NCBI RefSeq assembly: GCF_042660675.1
Contig: NZ_JBHSUL010000001.1
Location: 9,320-73,319, forward strand
Direction of reading: 5' to 3'
Origin: Marinilactibacillus sp042660675
Lineage (GTDB): Bacteria; Bacillota; Bacilli; Lactobacillales; Carnobacteriaceae_A
Length of the DNA: 64,000 nt
Made by a program: the position numbers and the translations under genes. Below are positions 33,048-41,376 of the stretch, one piece after another; position 1 is the stretch's first letter; each line of letters begins with the position of its first letter. The notes beneath the pieces were generated by a model. That model saw only the letters and a program-made list of their open reading frames with translations, was not told the DNA's origin and made no database searches.

Positions 33048-34235
33048 CTATTGATCGATATTGGTAAATGGTCCGAGCTCTCTGATGCGTTTGGCAGCTT
33101 CTTTTAAATTTTCGTCTGACTGTGACAAACCAATGCGTACATAGCCTTCACCTAAACTGCCAAAGCCATCTCCCGGTGCTACGAGTACATGTGCTTTATG
33201 TGCCAGATAGTCCATGAACGCTTCAGAAGTCAGTCCATCTGGTGCTTTTAACCAAATATAAAAGGATCCCTTTGGTTTGTTGAGTTCTAGTTCAGTATCA
33301 GCGAGTGCTTCTAAAAAGAAATCCCGACGCTTTTCATAAGTGGCCGTTAATTCCCGTACAGAAGACTGATCTCCCGTTAGTGCTTTGGCTGCGGCTCTTT
33401 GTATGCCTCCGTAGTAGCCACATCCTGTATGGTCTTGCAGAAGATTGATCCCTTCAATCACTGAAGCATTACCGACCGCAAAGCCCATACGCCAGCCCGC
33501 CATATTGTGTGATTTGGATAAAGTGAAAAATTCAATCCCCGTTTCTTTTGCACCCGGTGTTTGTAAAAAGCTCAACGGTCTTTCTCCGTCAAAACCGATC
33601 GTTCCGTAAGCGAAGTCGTGTGCCACACAGATACCATATTGTTTGGCGAAGTCTACTGTCTCTGAAAAGAAATCCGCCGTAGCCACTGCAGCTGTCGGGT
33701 TATTGGGATAATTCAGAAACAACAGTTTAGCTTCCTCAGCGCTCTCTTCGTCTATCGAATCATACTTAGGTAGAAACGCATTTTCCTGAAGTAAAGGCAG
33801 TTCTTTGATCTTGGCGTCTGCCAGTCCGATGCCCGATAAGTAGTCTGGGTAGCACGGGTTTGGTAAGAGAACGGTGTCTCCTGGGTTTAAGAGGCACTGG
33901 CTAATTTCAACGATGCCGGCTTTTGATCCGTGTAAGATGGCGACTTCTGTTTTGGGATCTAAAGTGACCTTGTATTCTCTTCTGTAATACTCTACTACGG
34001 CTTCTTTCAAGTAGTCGAATCCTCTTGCCGGTCCGTATTGATCATTAACTGGGTCGCTGGCTGCGGCTTTTAGTTCATCAACGATAAATCCTGGTGCGGG
34101 CAGATCCGGATTTCCGATACCGAGGTCGATCACGTCTTCATATTGTGCTTTGATTTTATTTTTTCTTTCCGCTAGATAGGAAAAATATTGTCTGGGTAGT
34201 CGTTTCAAAGTATCTGATGGTTCAAAATTCACCAT
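33048..34235 (-). CDS. Class I/II PLP aminotransferase, probable methionine/keto-acid transaminase
   Basis: This 395-residue fold-type I aminotransferase has DLGIGNPDLPAPGFIVDEL near residue 37-55, YGPARGFDYLKEAV, the motif FLNYPNNPTAAVA near 172 and the PLP lysine in TLSKSHNMAGWRMGF near 235. It has the usual length. The fold fits MtnE/YbdL- or LL-diaminopimelate-type transaminases. Its place in a Met T-box operon, next to a hydroxyacid dehydrogenase, suggests transamination of 4-methylthio-2-oxobutanoate to methionine. The start ATG follows GGAGGTCTAACT and lies two bases after the previous stop. Confidence 0.8.
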   Translation of the reverse strand: MVNFEPSDTLKRLPRQYFSYLAERKNKIKAQYEDVIDLGIGNPDLPAPGFIVDELKAAASDPVNDQYGPARGFDYLKEAVVEYYRREYKVTLDPKTEVAILHGSKAGIVEISQCLLNPGDTVLLPNPCYPDYLSGIGLADAKIKELPLLQENAFLPKYDSIDEESAEEAKLLFLNYPNNPTAAVATADFFSETVDFAKQYGICVAHDFAYGTIGFDGERPLSFLQTPGAKETGIEFFTLSKSHNMAGWRMGFAVGNASVIEGINLLQDHTGCGYYGGIQRAAAKALTGDQSSVRELTATYEKRRDFFLEALADTELELNKPKGSFYIWLKAPDGLTSEAFMDYLAHKAHVLVAPGDGFGSLGEGYVRIGLSQSDENLKEAAKRIRELGPFTNIDQ

Positions 34236-34237
34236 AG

Positions 34238-35341
34238 TTAGACCTCCGTTCTTGATTTCATGTAGGCTTCCAGTGCCGTCATTGCCTGATACAGCTCTTC
34301 TTGAGTAACGGGATAGCCGGAGCTGACCAGTGTGTCATCCTGTTTGATTTCACCGGCAAATGTATTGATTTGCTCATCCTTTAAGTGTCTTAGTTTTAAG
34401 TCCTTGAGTGATTTCGGTAAGCTTAGTTGTGTATAAAAAGTGCTCAACTGATCGATTTCATCCCATTTGTGCTCAACAGCCAATTGAACCAGTACGCCAT
34501 AAGCTACTTTTTCACCGTGAAGATAGGCGTGTGATTCTGGATAAACGGTAATTTTATCGTGTACGGCATGTCCAATCGTTGTTCGTGCATAATGATCGCC
34601 TAGCCCGCCGACTAATCCGCTGATCGCGATAATTGTTTCGACGATTTGTGTGAAAGCTGGCGTTAGCGTCTGTGATTGGACGTCTTTCACTGCCTGAAGC
34701 CCGTGCTGTACAATATTGTCTCGACAGTTTAGCGCCGCCGCTCGTGCCATTAATAAAAAGGCATTTGTTTGATGTTCTGGCTGTGACAAAATCACATCCG
34801 ACTCGTACCATTTAGCTAAGGTATCTGCAACACCTGCGATAAAGAAGTTTACCGGAGAGTTTAAAATCAGTTCTGGCTCAATCAGTAAGATGCCCACTTG
34901 TTCATTATGGATATCAAATCCTAAACAAACGCCTTCTTCGTCATACATTACACTTAATGGCGTCCACGGAGCACAGTTACTCGCCAAGCTTGGTATCAGA
35001 ATCGACTGCACGCCTGGAACTTTGACCGCTGCGTATTTGACTGCATCACAAAGCTTCCCGCCGCCTACTCCAATGATGACGTCAGCATCTATTTCTTGAG
35101 CAAGTTCCGCGATGCGGTCTACTTCTGCATAGGTACATTCCCCATTAAAAAGACTTAGCTCACATTCAATCTCACTTTCAAGCAAAGTATCCAGATAGGG
35201 TTTTGCGACATTCCAAGACGTTGAACCATGAATCAAAACAACTTTCTTATAGTGATGCGCAGTTAACCGATCTGTAAGGGTCTCTAGCACCCCAACTCGA
35301 CATTCATATTCTTGCGGTCCTGTTCTAACGACTAATGACAT
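34238..35341 (-). CDS. Iron-containing alcohol dehydrogenase family, HcxA-like hydroxycarboxylate dehydrogenase
   Basis: This 367-residue protein belongs to the GldA/HcxA branch: an NAD-binding IIGVGGGKLCDAVKYAAVKV near residue 90-110, IPSLASNCAPWTPLSVMYDEEG, AGVADTLAKWYESD (metal Asp in ADTLAKW), GDHYARTTIGHAVHD and the metal His in HAYLHGEKVAYG. E. coli HcxA interconverts 2-oxo and 2-hydroxy acids, and its gene neighbours the methionine aminotransferase gene ybdL, which parallels the layout here. The start ATG 35341 is set by GGGAGGAAGTTGAA after the T-box terminator; the longer frame runs back through that terminator and is rejected. First gene of the operon. Confidence 0.8.
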   Translation of the reverse strand: MSLVVRTGPQEYECRVGVLETLTDRLTAHHYKKVVLIHGSTSWNVAKPYLDTLLESEIECELSLFNGECTYAEVDRIAELAQEIDADVIIGVGGGKLCDAVKYAAVKVPGVQSILIPSLASNCAPWTPLSVMYDEEGVCLGFDIHNEQVGILLIEPELILNSPVNFFIAGVADTLAKWYESDVILSQPEHQTNAFLLMARAAALNCRDNIVQHGLQAVKDVQSQTLTPAFTQIVETIIAISGLVGGLGDHYARTTIGHAVHDKITVYPESHAYLHGEKVAYGVLVQLAVEHKWDEIDQLSTFYTQLSLPKSLKDLKLRHLKDEQINTFAGEIKQDDTLVSSGYPVTQEELYQAMTALEAYMKSRTEV

Positions 35342-35368
35342 TTCAACTTCCTCCCAGCTTTTAAAAAC

Positions 35369-35411
35369 AAAAAAATCCGCCCTCGCACAAATAAACTTGT
35401 GCAAGGGCGGA
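35369..35411 (-). terminator. T-box leader terminator
   Basis: On the minus strand, a 15-bp stem (35411-35397 with 35390-35376, one mismatch) with a six-base loop is followed by T-rich sequence. It competes with the antiterminator formed by the T-box element just upstream. Confidence 0.88.
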
Positions 35412-35699
35412 AGATAAAATTCTCTCGCGTTACCACCTTGATTTATAGTCACTTCGCAGTGTCTACCTTAACCAGTGCGTTCAGCCGTAAAGACTTACTG
35501 ATACTGTGGCGCTTTATCGGGCGCACCCGTAATGGTCTGAAATTCACTGAACACTCGACCATTTCACTCCAAGACCATCTTCCATTCTTTTTCTGATACC
35601 TCATTCCACCAACAGAGGCTCTCTTTGATCATACTCTAGCATGTACTCTTCTCTTCAACGTGACCTATATTTTAATAATACTCTAATCATTTGTTCATT
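35412..35699 (-). ncRNA. T-box riboswitch leader, probably tRNA-Met specific
   Basis: The minus-strand leader contains the T-box element AAGGTGGTAACGCG (35439-35426). Its TGGT pairs with a tRNA acceptor end carrying discriminator A. A distal stem I segment AGAGAGCC...GGTGG lies near 35620-35605, and GAAATGG at 35565-35559 places ATG (35562-35560) where the specifier codon of GAA-NNN loops is found. Uncharged tRNA binding should stabilise the antiterminator and switch on the three downstream genes. The T-box is certain from the conserved element and terminator. Methionine specificity is inferred from the ATG, the discriminator match and the MetQ-like gene; I could not close every stem by eye. 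Confidence 0.88.
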
Positions 35700-35705
35700 T
35701 TCACA

Positions 35706-35734
35706 ATAGTAACAGGCGGAGAAAAATTTGTCAA
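35706..35734 (-). promoter_or_regulatory. Strong SigA promoter for the T-box operon
   Basis: On the minus strand, perfect TTGACA (35734-35729), a 17-base spacer and TACTAT (35711-35706) predict a start near 35699, giving a leader of about 330 bases. Confidence 0.8.
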
Positions 35735-35980
35735 ATAGGGATTTACAATTTATGATTTTAAAAGTATTAGACTTTCGTCGTATTCAATCAATAGATTTTC
35801 GTTACGTCTACTCCTGTTATAGACAATTTAACTAATGGTCTATATAGATTCGTCTAATACAAGATACGTTTCTATTTTAGCCCTTCGTATTATGATAAAA
35901 TAAGTACAATTAGTTTTCACCGAATTTAGTCGATCGCATTATTAAAATCTTAGAATTCACCGGAAAGGAATAGATTATAA

Positions 35981-36526
35981 ATGAAAGCTTTGATCAATAT
36001 TGATTACACAAATGACTTTGTCGCTAAAGACGGCGCCTTAACAAGTGGCAATCCTGGACAGGTGATTCACGATAAAGTGCTGGCTTTAACAAAAGAATTT
36101 TACGAAGCTGGAGATTTTATTGCCTTCACTATCGATAAGCACACTGAAAACGATCCTTATCATCCTGAAACAAACCTGTTTCCTCCTCACAATATTGAAG
36201 GAACAGATGGACGTTTGCTTTACGGTGATCTGGAAGCTTATTATCAAGAAATCAAAGATGTTAAAACTGTTTATTACACAGATAAAAGACGCTACAGTGC
36301 CTTCAATGGAACAGATTTAGAGACAAAACTAAGAGAACGAAACATCACAGAAGTCCATTTGATCGGCGTTTGTACAGATATTTGTGTTCTGCACACGGCA
36401 GTGGATGCTTATAATAAAGGCTTCTCAATCGTTGTTCATCAAGACGCAGTCGCAAGCTTCGATCAGCCAGGTCACGAGTGGGCTCTTAGACATTTTAAGA
36501 ATACGCTCGGCGCAACAGTGATTTAA
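35981..36526 (+). CDS. pncA: Nicotinamidase / cysteine hydrolase (isochorismatase family)
   Basis: This 181-residue cytosolic enzyme has the catalytic Asp in NIDYTNDFV (near residue 8), the Lys in VYYTDKRRYSAF (near 103) and the nucleophile Cys in VHLIGVCTDICVLHTAVDAY (near 135). Metal-site Asp/His residues are in FTIDKHTENDPYHPE. This matches PncA-type nicotinamidases, which convert nicotinamide to nicotinate for NAD salvage. Close relatives acting on other amides cannot be excluded. The start follows AAAGGAATAGATTATAA. Confidence 0.8.
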   Translation: MKALINIDYTNDFVAKDGALTSGNPGQVIHDKVLALTKEFYEAGDFIAFTIDKHTENDPYHPETNLFPPHNIEGTDGRLLYGDLEAYYQEIKDVKTVYYTDKRRYSAFNGTDLETKLRERNITEVHLIGVCTDICVLHTAVDAYNKGFSIVVHQDAVASFDQPGHEWALRHFKNTLGATVI

Positions 36527-36541
36527 CTCAATAACTATAAT

Positions 36542-36583
36542 AAAAAGTCTCCTCAACTTTAATAACAATTGAGGAGACTTTTT
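36542..36583. terminator. Terminator after the nicotinamidase gene
   Basis: A perfect 15-bp stem (36542-36556 with 36569-36583) has A-run and T-run ends that suit both strands. Confidence 0.85.
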
Positions 36584-36632
36584 ACTTATTCTCTATTTTT
36601 CGCTGACAAAAGTTAAAACCGTAATATTCTTT

Positions 36633-37034
36633 TTATTCTCCTAACCGCTCATTCATCGCAGCTGCCAACTGTTCAAGTTCAAATTTTCTTTTTCGAACAC
36701 TTAAGGCATACACACTAGAGAAAATCACGATATTGAATAGCACACCTTCCAGTGTAGGCATGTATCCCAATAATCTACCGATTAAAAGTAAGCCCCCAAA
36801 TTGTGTAGCGCAGTTAGCTACGTGGAACGCAAAATTAGACTTAAAGTTAAAATGCGATATCCCGTAAGAAATCAAAGAAAGTCCTAGCGTAAAAATAGCT
36901 GTTGTGAGAATAAAAATAGTCATATCTCCCACTTCAAGTATATTCATCACGCTCAGTAGAGTCACCGAAAGAACAATTACGCTAAAAATAAATGTCATGT
37001 TATTCAAATAATAGGATAAAAATTGTTTGATCAT
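36633..37034 (-). CDS. DUF3021 membrane protein
   Basis: This 133-residue protein has four membrane helices (near 12-32, 38-60, 68-88 and 92-112), matching DUF3021 by size, topology and position directly downstream of a LytTR-domain gene. LytTR/DUF3021 pairs are widespread in Firmicutes. The membrane partner is thought to hold or inhibit the DNA-binding protein. The start follows AAAAGGAGAGAGTATA, 15 bases after the regulator stop. Confidence 0.75.
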   Translation of the reverse strand: MIKQFLSYYLNNMTFIFSVIVLSVTLLSVMNILEVGDMTIFILTTAIFTLGLSLISYGISHFNFKSNFAFHVANCATQFGGLLLIGRLLGYMPTLEGVLFNIVIFSSVYALSVRKRKFELEQLAAAMNERLGE

Positions 37035-37048
37035 TATACTCTCTCCTT

Positions 37049-37486
37049 TTATAGATTCAGGTACGTTTTAACATCTTTGATATAGTGACGATTGATCACT
37101 AGCTTTTCATGATTTTTCAGATAAGCTTCTAAGCGGTAATTAGGCAATGGACGAACACTTTCTAGATGATTCATATTCAATAAAACACTTTTACTAATAC
37201 GCACAAATGACGTTTCTTGAAGTCGCTCTTCTAGCTGATACAACTTTTCTTTGTTTTCAAGTACCTTTGATTCAGTATATAGAAACGTTTTATTTTCTAC
37301 TGTCTCCAAGTAATAAATATCGTTGCTCTCTACTATATACTCATGATCATCTATCACGCCTTTTAATTGCAGATCCCTTTCTTCTATGAAATCTATAATT
37401 TTCTGGACATGTTTATCAAAGACACCATATGTAATATTGACGAGTGTTTCTTTCAAGCTTTTATCTTCGACTAACTTCAGCTTCAT
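37049..37486 (-). CDS. LytTR-domain transcriptional regulator
   Basis: This 145-residue protein has a short N-terminal region followed by a LytTR DNA-binding domain at about residues 45-143 (YIVESNDIYYLETVENKTFLYTESKVLENKEKLYQLEERLQETSFVRISKSVLLNMNHLESVRPLPNYRLEAYLKNHEKLVINRHYIKDVKTYL). It has no receiver domain, so signal input probably comes from the DUF3021 partner encoded next. The pair often autoregulates. The start follows AAGAGGGAAGTTGTT. Confidence 0.85.
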   Translation of the reverse strand: MKLKLVEDKSLKETLVNITYGVFDKHVQKIIDFIEERDLQLKGVIDDHEYIVESNDIYYLETVENKTFLYTESKVLENKEKLYQLEERLQETSFVRISKSVLLNMNHLESVRPLPNYRLEAYLKNHEKLVINRHYIKDVKTYLNL

Positions 37487-37591
37487 AACAACTTCCCTCT
37501 TTTCTATAAACTTAGTCTACCTAGCCCGAGAGTCTATTTCAATCGAATTTAAGCGACCTGCATGAAACTACATTTAAGTTACATTGGTAAC

Positions 37592-37630
37592 AAAAAAGAG
37601 CCTACTATAGAAAAGATCTATAGAGACTCT
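37592..37630 (-). terminator. Probable terminator for the GntR-family gene
   Basis: An imperfect stem (AGAG...CTATAGA with TCTATAG...CTCT) is followed on the minus strand by T6. It lies 41 bases past the stop of the regulator gene. Confidence 0.6.
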
Positions 37631-37670
37631 ATATGATTTAAACTTTACTAACTTCTAAAACCATACTCTT

Positions 37671-38390
37671 TTATTGATTCAGCGAACTTGTAAATATAAT
37701 ATCCCCTTTATCAAAACGATGACGAGTCTGTGAGTATTCAAACGGTGTTCCATCGTTTAAAAAAGCCACTTGGTCGATTTCAAGAATTGGGTCTATTGGT
37801 GTGCAGTCTAGATATTTTTTATCATATGCATCTGCTCGATCTGCATGTATCCTTCTCACAGCCGACCCTATGACGAGTTTTAAATCCTTTTGAATATACT
37901 GATAAATAGACTTTTCCAGTATATCGACTGTTAAATTTGGAATAACGTCGAAAGTCATGATTGTATATTCAAGAATAAGAGGTTCATCGTCTAACTTACG
38001 CAGTCGTATAATATCGTAAACAAGCTTTTCTTTAGATATCTGTAGTTTTTCTGTCTCGACTTCATCAGGAAGGCGTATATCAAAAGAAATAATCTCACTT
38101 GTGATTTGCCCTTTTCCTTCCAATTCACTTGTTGATCCTTGAAAATTACTAATTTGACTATCCAGATAAAAATGAGTTGACACCGTTTCGCTCACAAAAG
38201 TTCCTTGTCCTTTTTTAGTGACAATTAGTCCTTCCATTTGAAGCAAATTTAAAGCTCTTTGAATGGTTACTCTACTTGTTGAGTATGTACCTTTCAATTC
38301 TTCTTGTTTAGGTAATTGGCTTCCTTTTTCGTAATATGCTGTCATGATTTTTTCACGAATATCTTTAAATACTTCATGATACTTTGCCAT
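37671..38390 (-). CDS. GntR/UTRA-family regulator of the adjacent beta-glycoside genes
   Basis: This 239-residue protein has an N-terminal winged helix (GSQLPKQEELKGTYSTSRVTIQRALNLLQMEGLIVTKKGQGTFV) and a C-terminal UTRA effector domain (KLVYDIIRLRKLDDEPLILEYTIMTFDVIPNL near 120-155). UTRA regulators respond to sugar phosphates and usually repress the divergent operon. It is divergent from GH1 plus PTS EIIC genes, and a palindrome lies in the shared promoter region. The start follows GCAGGGGACTC. The effector is probably a 6-phospho-beta-glycoside. Confidence 0.85.
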   Translation of the reverse strand: MAKYHEVFKDIREKIMTAYYEKGSQLPKQEELKGTYSTSRVTIQRALNLLQMEGLIVTKKGQGTFVSETVSTHFYLDSQISNFQGSTSELEGKGQITSEIISFDIRLPDEVETEKLQISKEKLVYDIIRLRKLDDEPLILEYTIMTFDVIPNLTVDILEKSIYQYIQKDLKLVIGSAVRRIHADRADAYDKKYLDCTPIDPILEIDQVAFLNDGTPFEYSQTRHRFDKGDIIFTSSLNQ

Positions 38391-38410
38391 GAGTCCCCTG
38401 CTTTCAAGAA

Positions 38411-38438
38411 AGTATGTAAATAAAAAGCTTTACATACT
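38411..38438. promoter_or_regulatory. Inverted repeat, probable GntR operator
   Basis: AGTATGTAAA (38411-38420) and TTTACATACT (38429-38438) are exact reverse complements separated by eight bases. The dyad lies 21 bases before the gntR-type start codon and upstream of the GH1 promoter, a usual place for the operator of a divergent regulator. Confidence 0.6.
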
Positions 38439-38473
38439 AGTGATTATAGCACATAGGCACCTTTACATGAAAA

Positions 38474-38511
38474 TTGATATCCTATAAAGTTAATTTATAA
38501 AAACGTTTACA
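38474..38511 (+). promoter_or_regulatory. Promoter overlapped by cre, GH1-PTS operon
   Basis: TTGATA (38474-38479), a 16-base spacer and TATAAA (38496-38501) form the promoter. The minus-strand reading of 38511-38498 is TGTAAACGTTTTTA, which matches the cre consensus at 13 of 14 positions. It overlaps the -10 box, so CcpA would block initiation when preferred sugars are present. Confidence 0.65.
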
Positions 38512-38532
38512 AAAAATTAAGGAGAATGTTGA

Positions 38533-39912
38533 ATGACTAAATTTTTCTGGGGAAATTCAGTATCGAGTATGCAAACCGAAGGTGGTTGGAATGAAGATGG
38601 TAAATCTCCTTCCGTTTACGATGTGCGAGAAGCAACAGAATTCACTAGTGACTGGAAAGTTGCCAATGATAACTATCATCATTTTGAAGAAGACTTGGAC
38701 TTTATCCGGGATTTAGGAATGAATATGTATCGGTTCCAAATCTCTTGGTCCCGCGTAATCGAAAACGGAGATGGAGAAATCAATGAAGCAGGCATTGCTT
38801 ATTATGACCGTTTTATTGACGCCTTGATTGAGAGAGGTATTGAGCCTATGATCTGTCTTTATCATTTTGACATGCCTCTGCACCTTGCAGAACAGTACAA
38901 TGGTTTGATGTCCAAAGAAGTCCTTCAAGCCTTTATCCGTTACAGTAAACTCATGATTGACCGGTTTGCTCACAAGGTCAAATACTGGATTGTATTCAAT
39001 GAACAAAACCTGTATCACGTTCCAGAAGCTTTCAAAATCAGCGGATACTTAAAAGGAGATCAAACCGTCGACGAGTTATACCAAATTCTGCATAACGTAA
39101 TGGTTGCACATGCAGAGACCGTCAATTATCTACATCAAACTACCGACGCAAAAATCGGTGGTATGTTAGCCTATAGTGAAGCTTACCCGGCATCGAGTAA
39201 ACCTCAAGACATTCTAGCCGCAAGAAAATGGGATGAATTTGTAAATTTCACTTTACTTGATGCTTACACTAAAGGAATTTATTCAAACGAAATGATGCAC
39301 TGGGTTAAAACTAATCATATTCAAATGAATATTTTACCTGGCGAACTAGAAACCATTTCAAAACAAAAAAATGATTTTATTAGCTTTAGCTATTATGCTT
39401 CCACAACAATCAGTGCAGAACGGATTCCTAATCAAACCGCACCTAATCTTTACATGAATTATGGAAAAGTCGATAATCCTTACCTTGAAACGACTGCCTG
39501 GAATTGGCAGATTGATCCATTAGGTTTTAGAGATGTGATGAACAAGTTGTATCAACGGTATCAACTCCCTCTATTTCCAATTGAGAATGGGATTGGCGTC
39601 AAAGAAGAATGGGATGGTGTTCATTCTATACAAGATGATTACCGTATAGATTATCATAAGCAACATTTACTGGCAATGTATGATGCTATTCATATAGATG
39701 GTATCGAAATAATGGGTTATCTGGGATGGGGCTTGATTGATATCTTAAGTTCTCAAGGAGATATGAGAAAACGTTATGGTTTGGTCTACGTAAACAGAGA
39801 TAATCACAATTTAAAAGATATGAAACGCGTACCGAAAAAAAGTTATGACTGGTTTAAAAAAGTCATTGCAACCAATGGAGACTATTTAGTTAAAGGAGAG
39901 GATCAGATATGA
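38533..39912 (+). CDS. GH1 6-phospho-beta-glycosidase (PTS-linked copy)
   Basis: The 459-residue protein has the same catalytic plan as the paralogue at 15838: Glu157 in FNEQN, Glu351 in FPIENG, and Ser/Lys/Tyr phosphate-binding residues in SSQGDMRKRYG. Identity to that paralogue is about 85 percent by eye. The stop overlaps the start of the PTS EIIC gene (ATGA), so import and hydrolysis are coupled. The product should be glucose-6-phosphate or galactose-6-phosphate plus aglycone. A GntR operator and a cre site lie upstream. The start follows AAGGAGAATGTTGA. Confidence 0.9.
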   Translation: MTKFFWGNSVSSMQTEGGWNEDGKSPSVYDVREATEFTSDWKVANDNYHHFEEDLDFIRDLGMNMYRFQISWSRVIENGDGEINEAGIAYYDRFIDALIERGIEPMICLYHFDMPLHLAEQYNGLMSKEVLQAFIRYSKLMIDRFAHKVKYWIVFNEQNLYHVPEAFKISGYLKGDQTVDELYQILHNVMVAHAETVNYLHQTTDAKIGGMLAYSEAYPASSKPQDILAARKWDEFVNFTLLDAYTKGIYSNEMMHWVKTNHIQMNILPGELETISKQKNDFISFSYYASTTISAERIPNQTAPNLYMNYGKVDNPYLETTAWNWQIDPLGFRDVMNKLYQRYQLPLFPIENGIGVKEEWDGVHSIQDDYRIDYHKQHLLAMYDAIHIDGIEIMGYLGWGLIDILSSQGDMRKRYGLVYVNRDNHNLKDMKRVPKKSYDWFKKVIATNGDYLVKGEDQI

Positions 39913-41219
39913 ATGAGGGAAAAAGTCGTGGCGCTCGATTCTTGGATGGATTCACAGAAGTATCTGCACGAATAGGAAATGAAGTGCATCTGCGCTCTTT
40001 AAGAGATTCATTTGCGCTGATTATGCCCCTATTCATCTTAGCGGGAATAGGTGTACTGATGAATAATGTTGTCTTCCCTACGATTGCCTCGGGTGATTCA
40101 TTAACAAACTTACAGTACTGGGGTAATGCTATCACGCGTGGAACTTTGGATATCGCCGGTCTCTTACTGGCTCCTGTAGTTGGATTTATACTAGCAAAAA
40201 ACAAAGGATTTTATAACCCAATAGCCGCCAGTATTTTAGCACTCTCTAGTTTAGTCATGACTAATCCAAGTACTGTAGAAACTATTTTACCTGAGACAGA
40301 AATAGCTGCGAGTCTTACAGGTGTTTTGTCATTTTCAAACGTTGGTACGTCAGGTATGTTCGCCGGTATTATCATTGGACTCCTGTCTGCGGAAATCTTT
40401 ATAAAATTGGCTTCTATCAAACGGCTTTCCATCAATTTAGGCGATAATGTCCCTCCAGCTGTTTCTGCTTCTTTTAGTTCACTTATACCTGCTACGCTTA
40501 CTTTAAGTATATTCGCATTACTAGCGGCTTTACTATTTATCTTTGCCGGAACAGATTTAATTACGTTAGTGACTAATTTAATTCAAGAACCTTTGAGACG
40601 TGTAAATACAAGTCTACCTGGGCTTTTGCTAATTTATAGTGTAGGAAATTTTCTCTTCACTTTAGGTATTCACCAAACCGTTATCAACGGTACTCTACTC
40701 GATCCTTTACTACTTTTAAATTTAAATGAGAACACTGCGGCCTATGGTGCGAATGAAGAAATTCCTCATATTTTGGTAAATACTGATCAGTTTGGAATGC
40801 TCGGCGGTAGTGGCGCCACAATTTGTTTACTGATTGCAATTTTTATTTTTTCAAAAGCTAAAGCTAGTCGTGAAGTGGCTAAACTATCGATTGCACCCGG
40901 TCTATTCAATATCAACGAACCTGTGATTTTCGGATTTCCGATTGTATTCAATATTCCAATGATCATTCCTTTTGTCTTACAGCCAATCATCGGTATTACC
41001 ATACAGTACATCGTGACTTCACTCGGATGGATGAACAGAGTTGTCGTTATGGTCCCTTGGACGACGCCGCCTCTCTTAAACAGTTATCTCTCAACTGCTG
41101 GAGACTGGAGAGCACCGCTCTGGCAATTACTAGTCATCCTGATTGGGATTATGATTTATCTTCCATTCTTAAAAATCAGCGAACGTATCTCTAAAAAGCA
41201 AGCTGAAATGGATCTTTGA
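39909..41219 (+). CDS. PTS lactose/cellobiose-type EIIC permease
   Basis: This 436-residue membrane protein has about ten helices and EIIC signatures of the lactose/cellobiose family: LRDSFALIMPLFILAGIGVLMNNVVFP, GLLSAEIFIKLASI, SLPGLLLIYSVGNFLFTLGIHQTVINGTLLDP with the sugar-binding GIH, and LFNINEPVIFGFPIVFNIPMIIPF with NEP. No EIIA or EIIB gene is adjacent, so those subunits come from elsewhere. It starts inside the stop of the GH1 gene. Confidence 0.88.
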   Translation: MNEGKSRGARFLDGFTEVSARIGNEVHLRSLRDSFALIMPLFILAGIGVLMNNVVFPTIASGDSLTNLQYWGNAITRGTLDIAGLLLAPVVGFILAKNKGFYNPIAASILALSSLVMTNPSTVETILPETEIAASLTGVLSFSNVGTSGMFAGIIIGLLSAEIFIKLASIKRLSINLGDNVPPAVSASFSSLIPATLTLSIFALLAALLFIFAGTDLITLVTNLIQEPLRRVNTSLPGLLLIYSVGNFLFTLGIHQTVINGTLLDPLLLLNLNENTAAYGANEEIPHILVNTDQFGMLGGSGATICLLIAIFIFSKAKASREVAKLSIAPGLFNINEPVIFGFPIVFNIPMIIPFVLQPIIGITIQYIVTSLGWMNRVVVMVPWTTPPLLNSYLSTAGDWRAPLWQLLVILIGIMIYLPFLKISERISKKQAEMDL

Positions 41220-41257
41220 TAGCAACAGACTAAGTATTGGATACCGCAAAAAACAGA

Positions 41258-41295
41258 AAAATAAGCAGACAGTCCTTCGACTATCTGCTTATTTT
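41258..41295. terminator. Terminator after the GH1-PTS operon
   Basis: A 12-bp A+T-rich stem (AAAATAAGCAGA with TCTGCTTATTTT) lies 38 bases after the EIIC stop. Confidence 0.75.
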
Positions 41296-41376
41296 AGGTT
41301 TTTCATAAACAAGTAGTAGAATTTTAAGAATTCTACTACTTAACAAAAATGCGTATATCGATTTGACTGATTTTTT

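Noticed and set aside
34554..34811. Minus-strand 85-codon ORF in the dehydrogenase region
   Set aside because: Alternative-frame shadow with Arg/Ser-rich product, no ribosome site.
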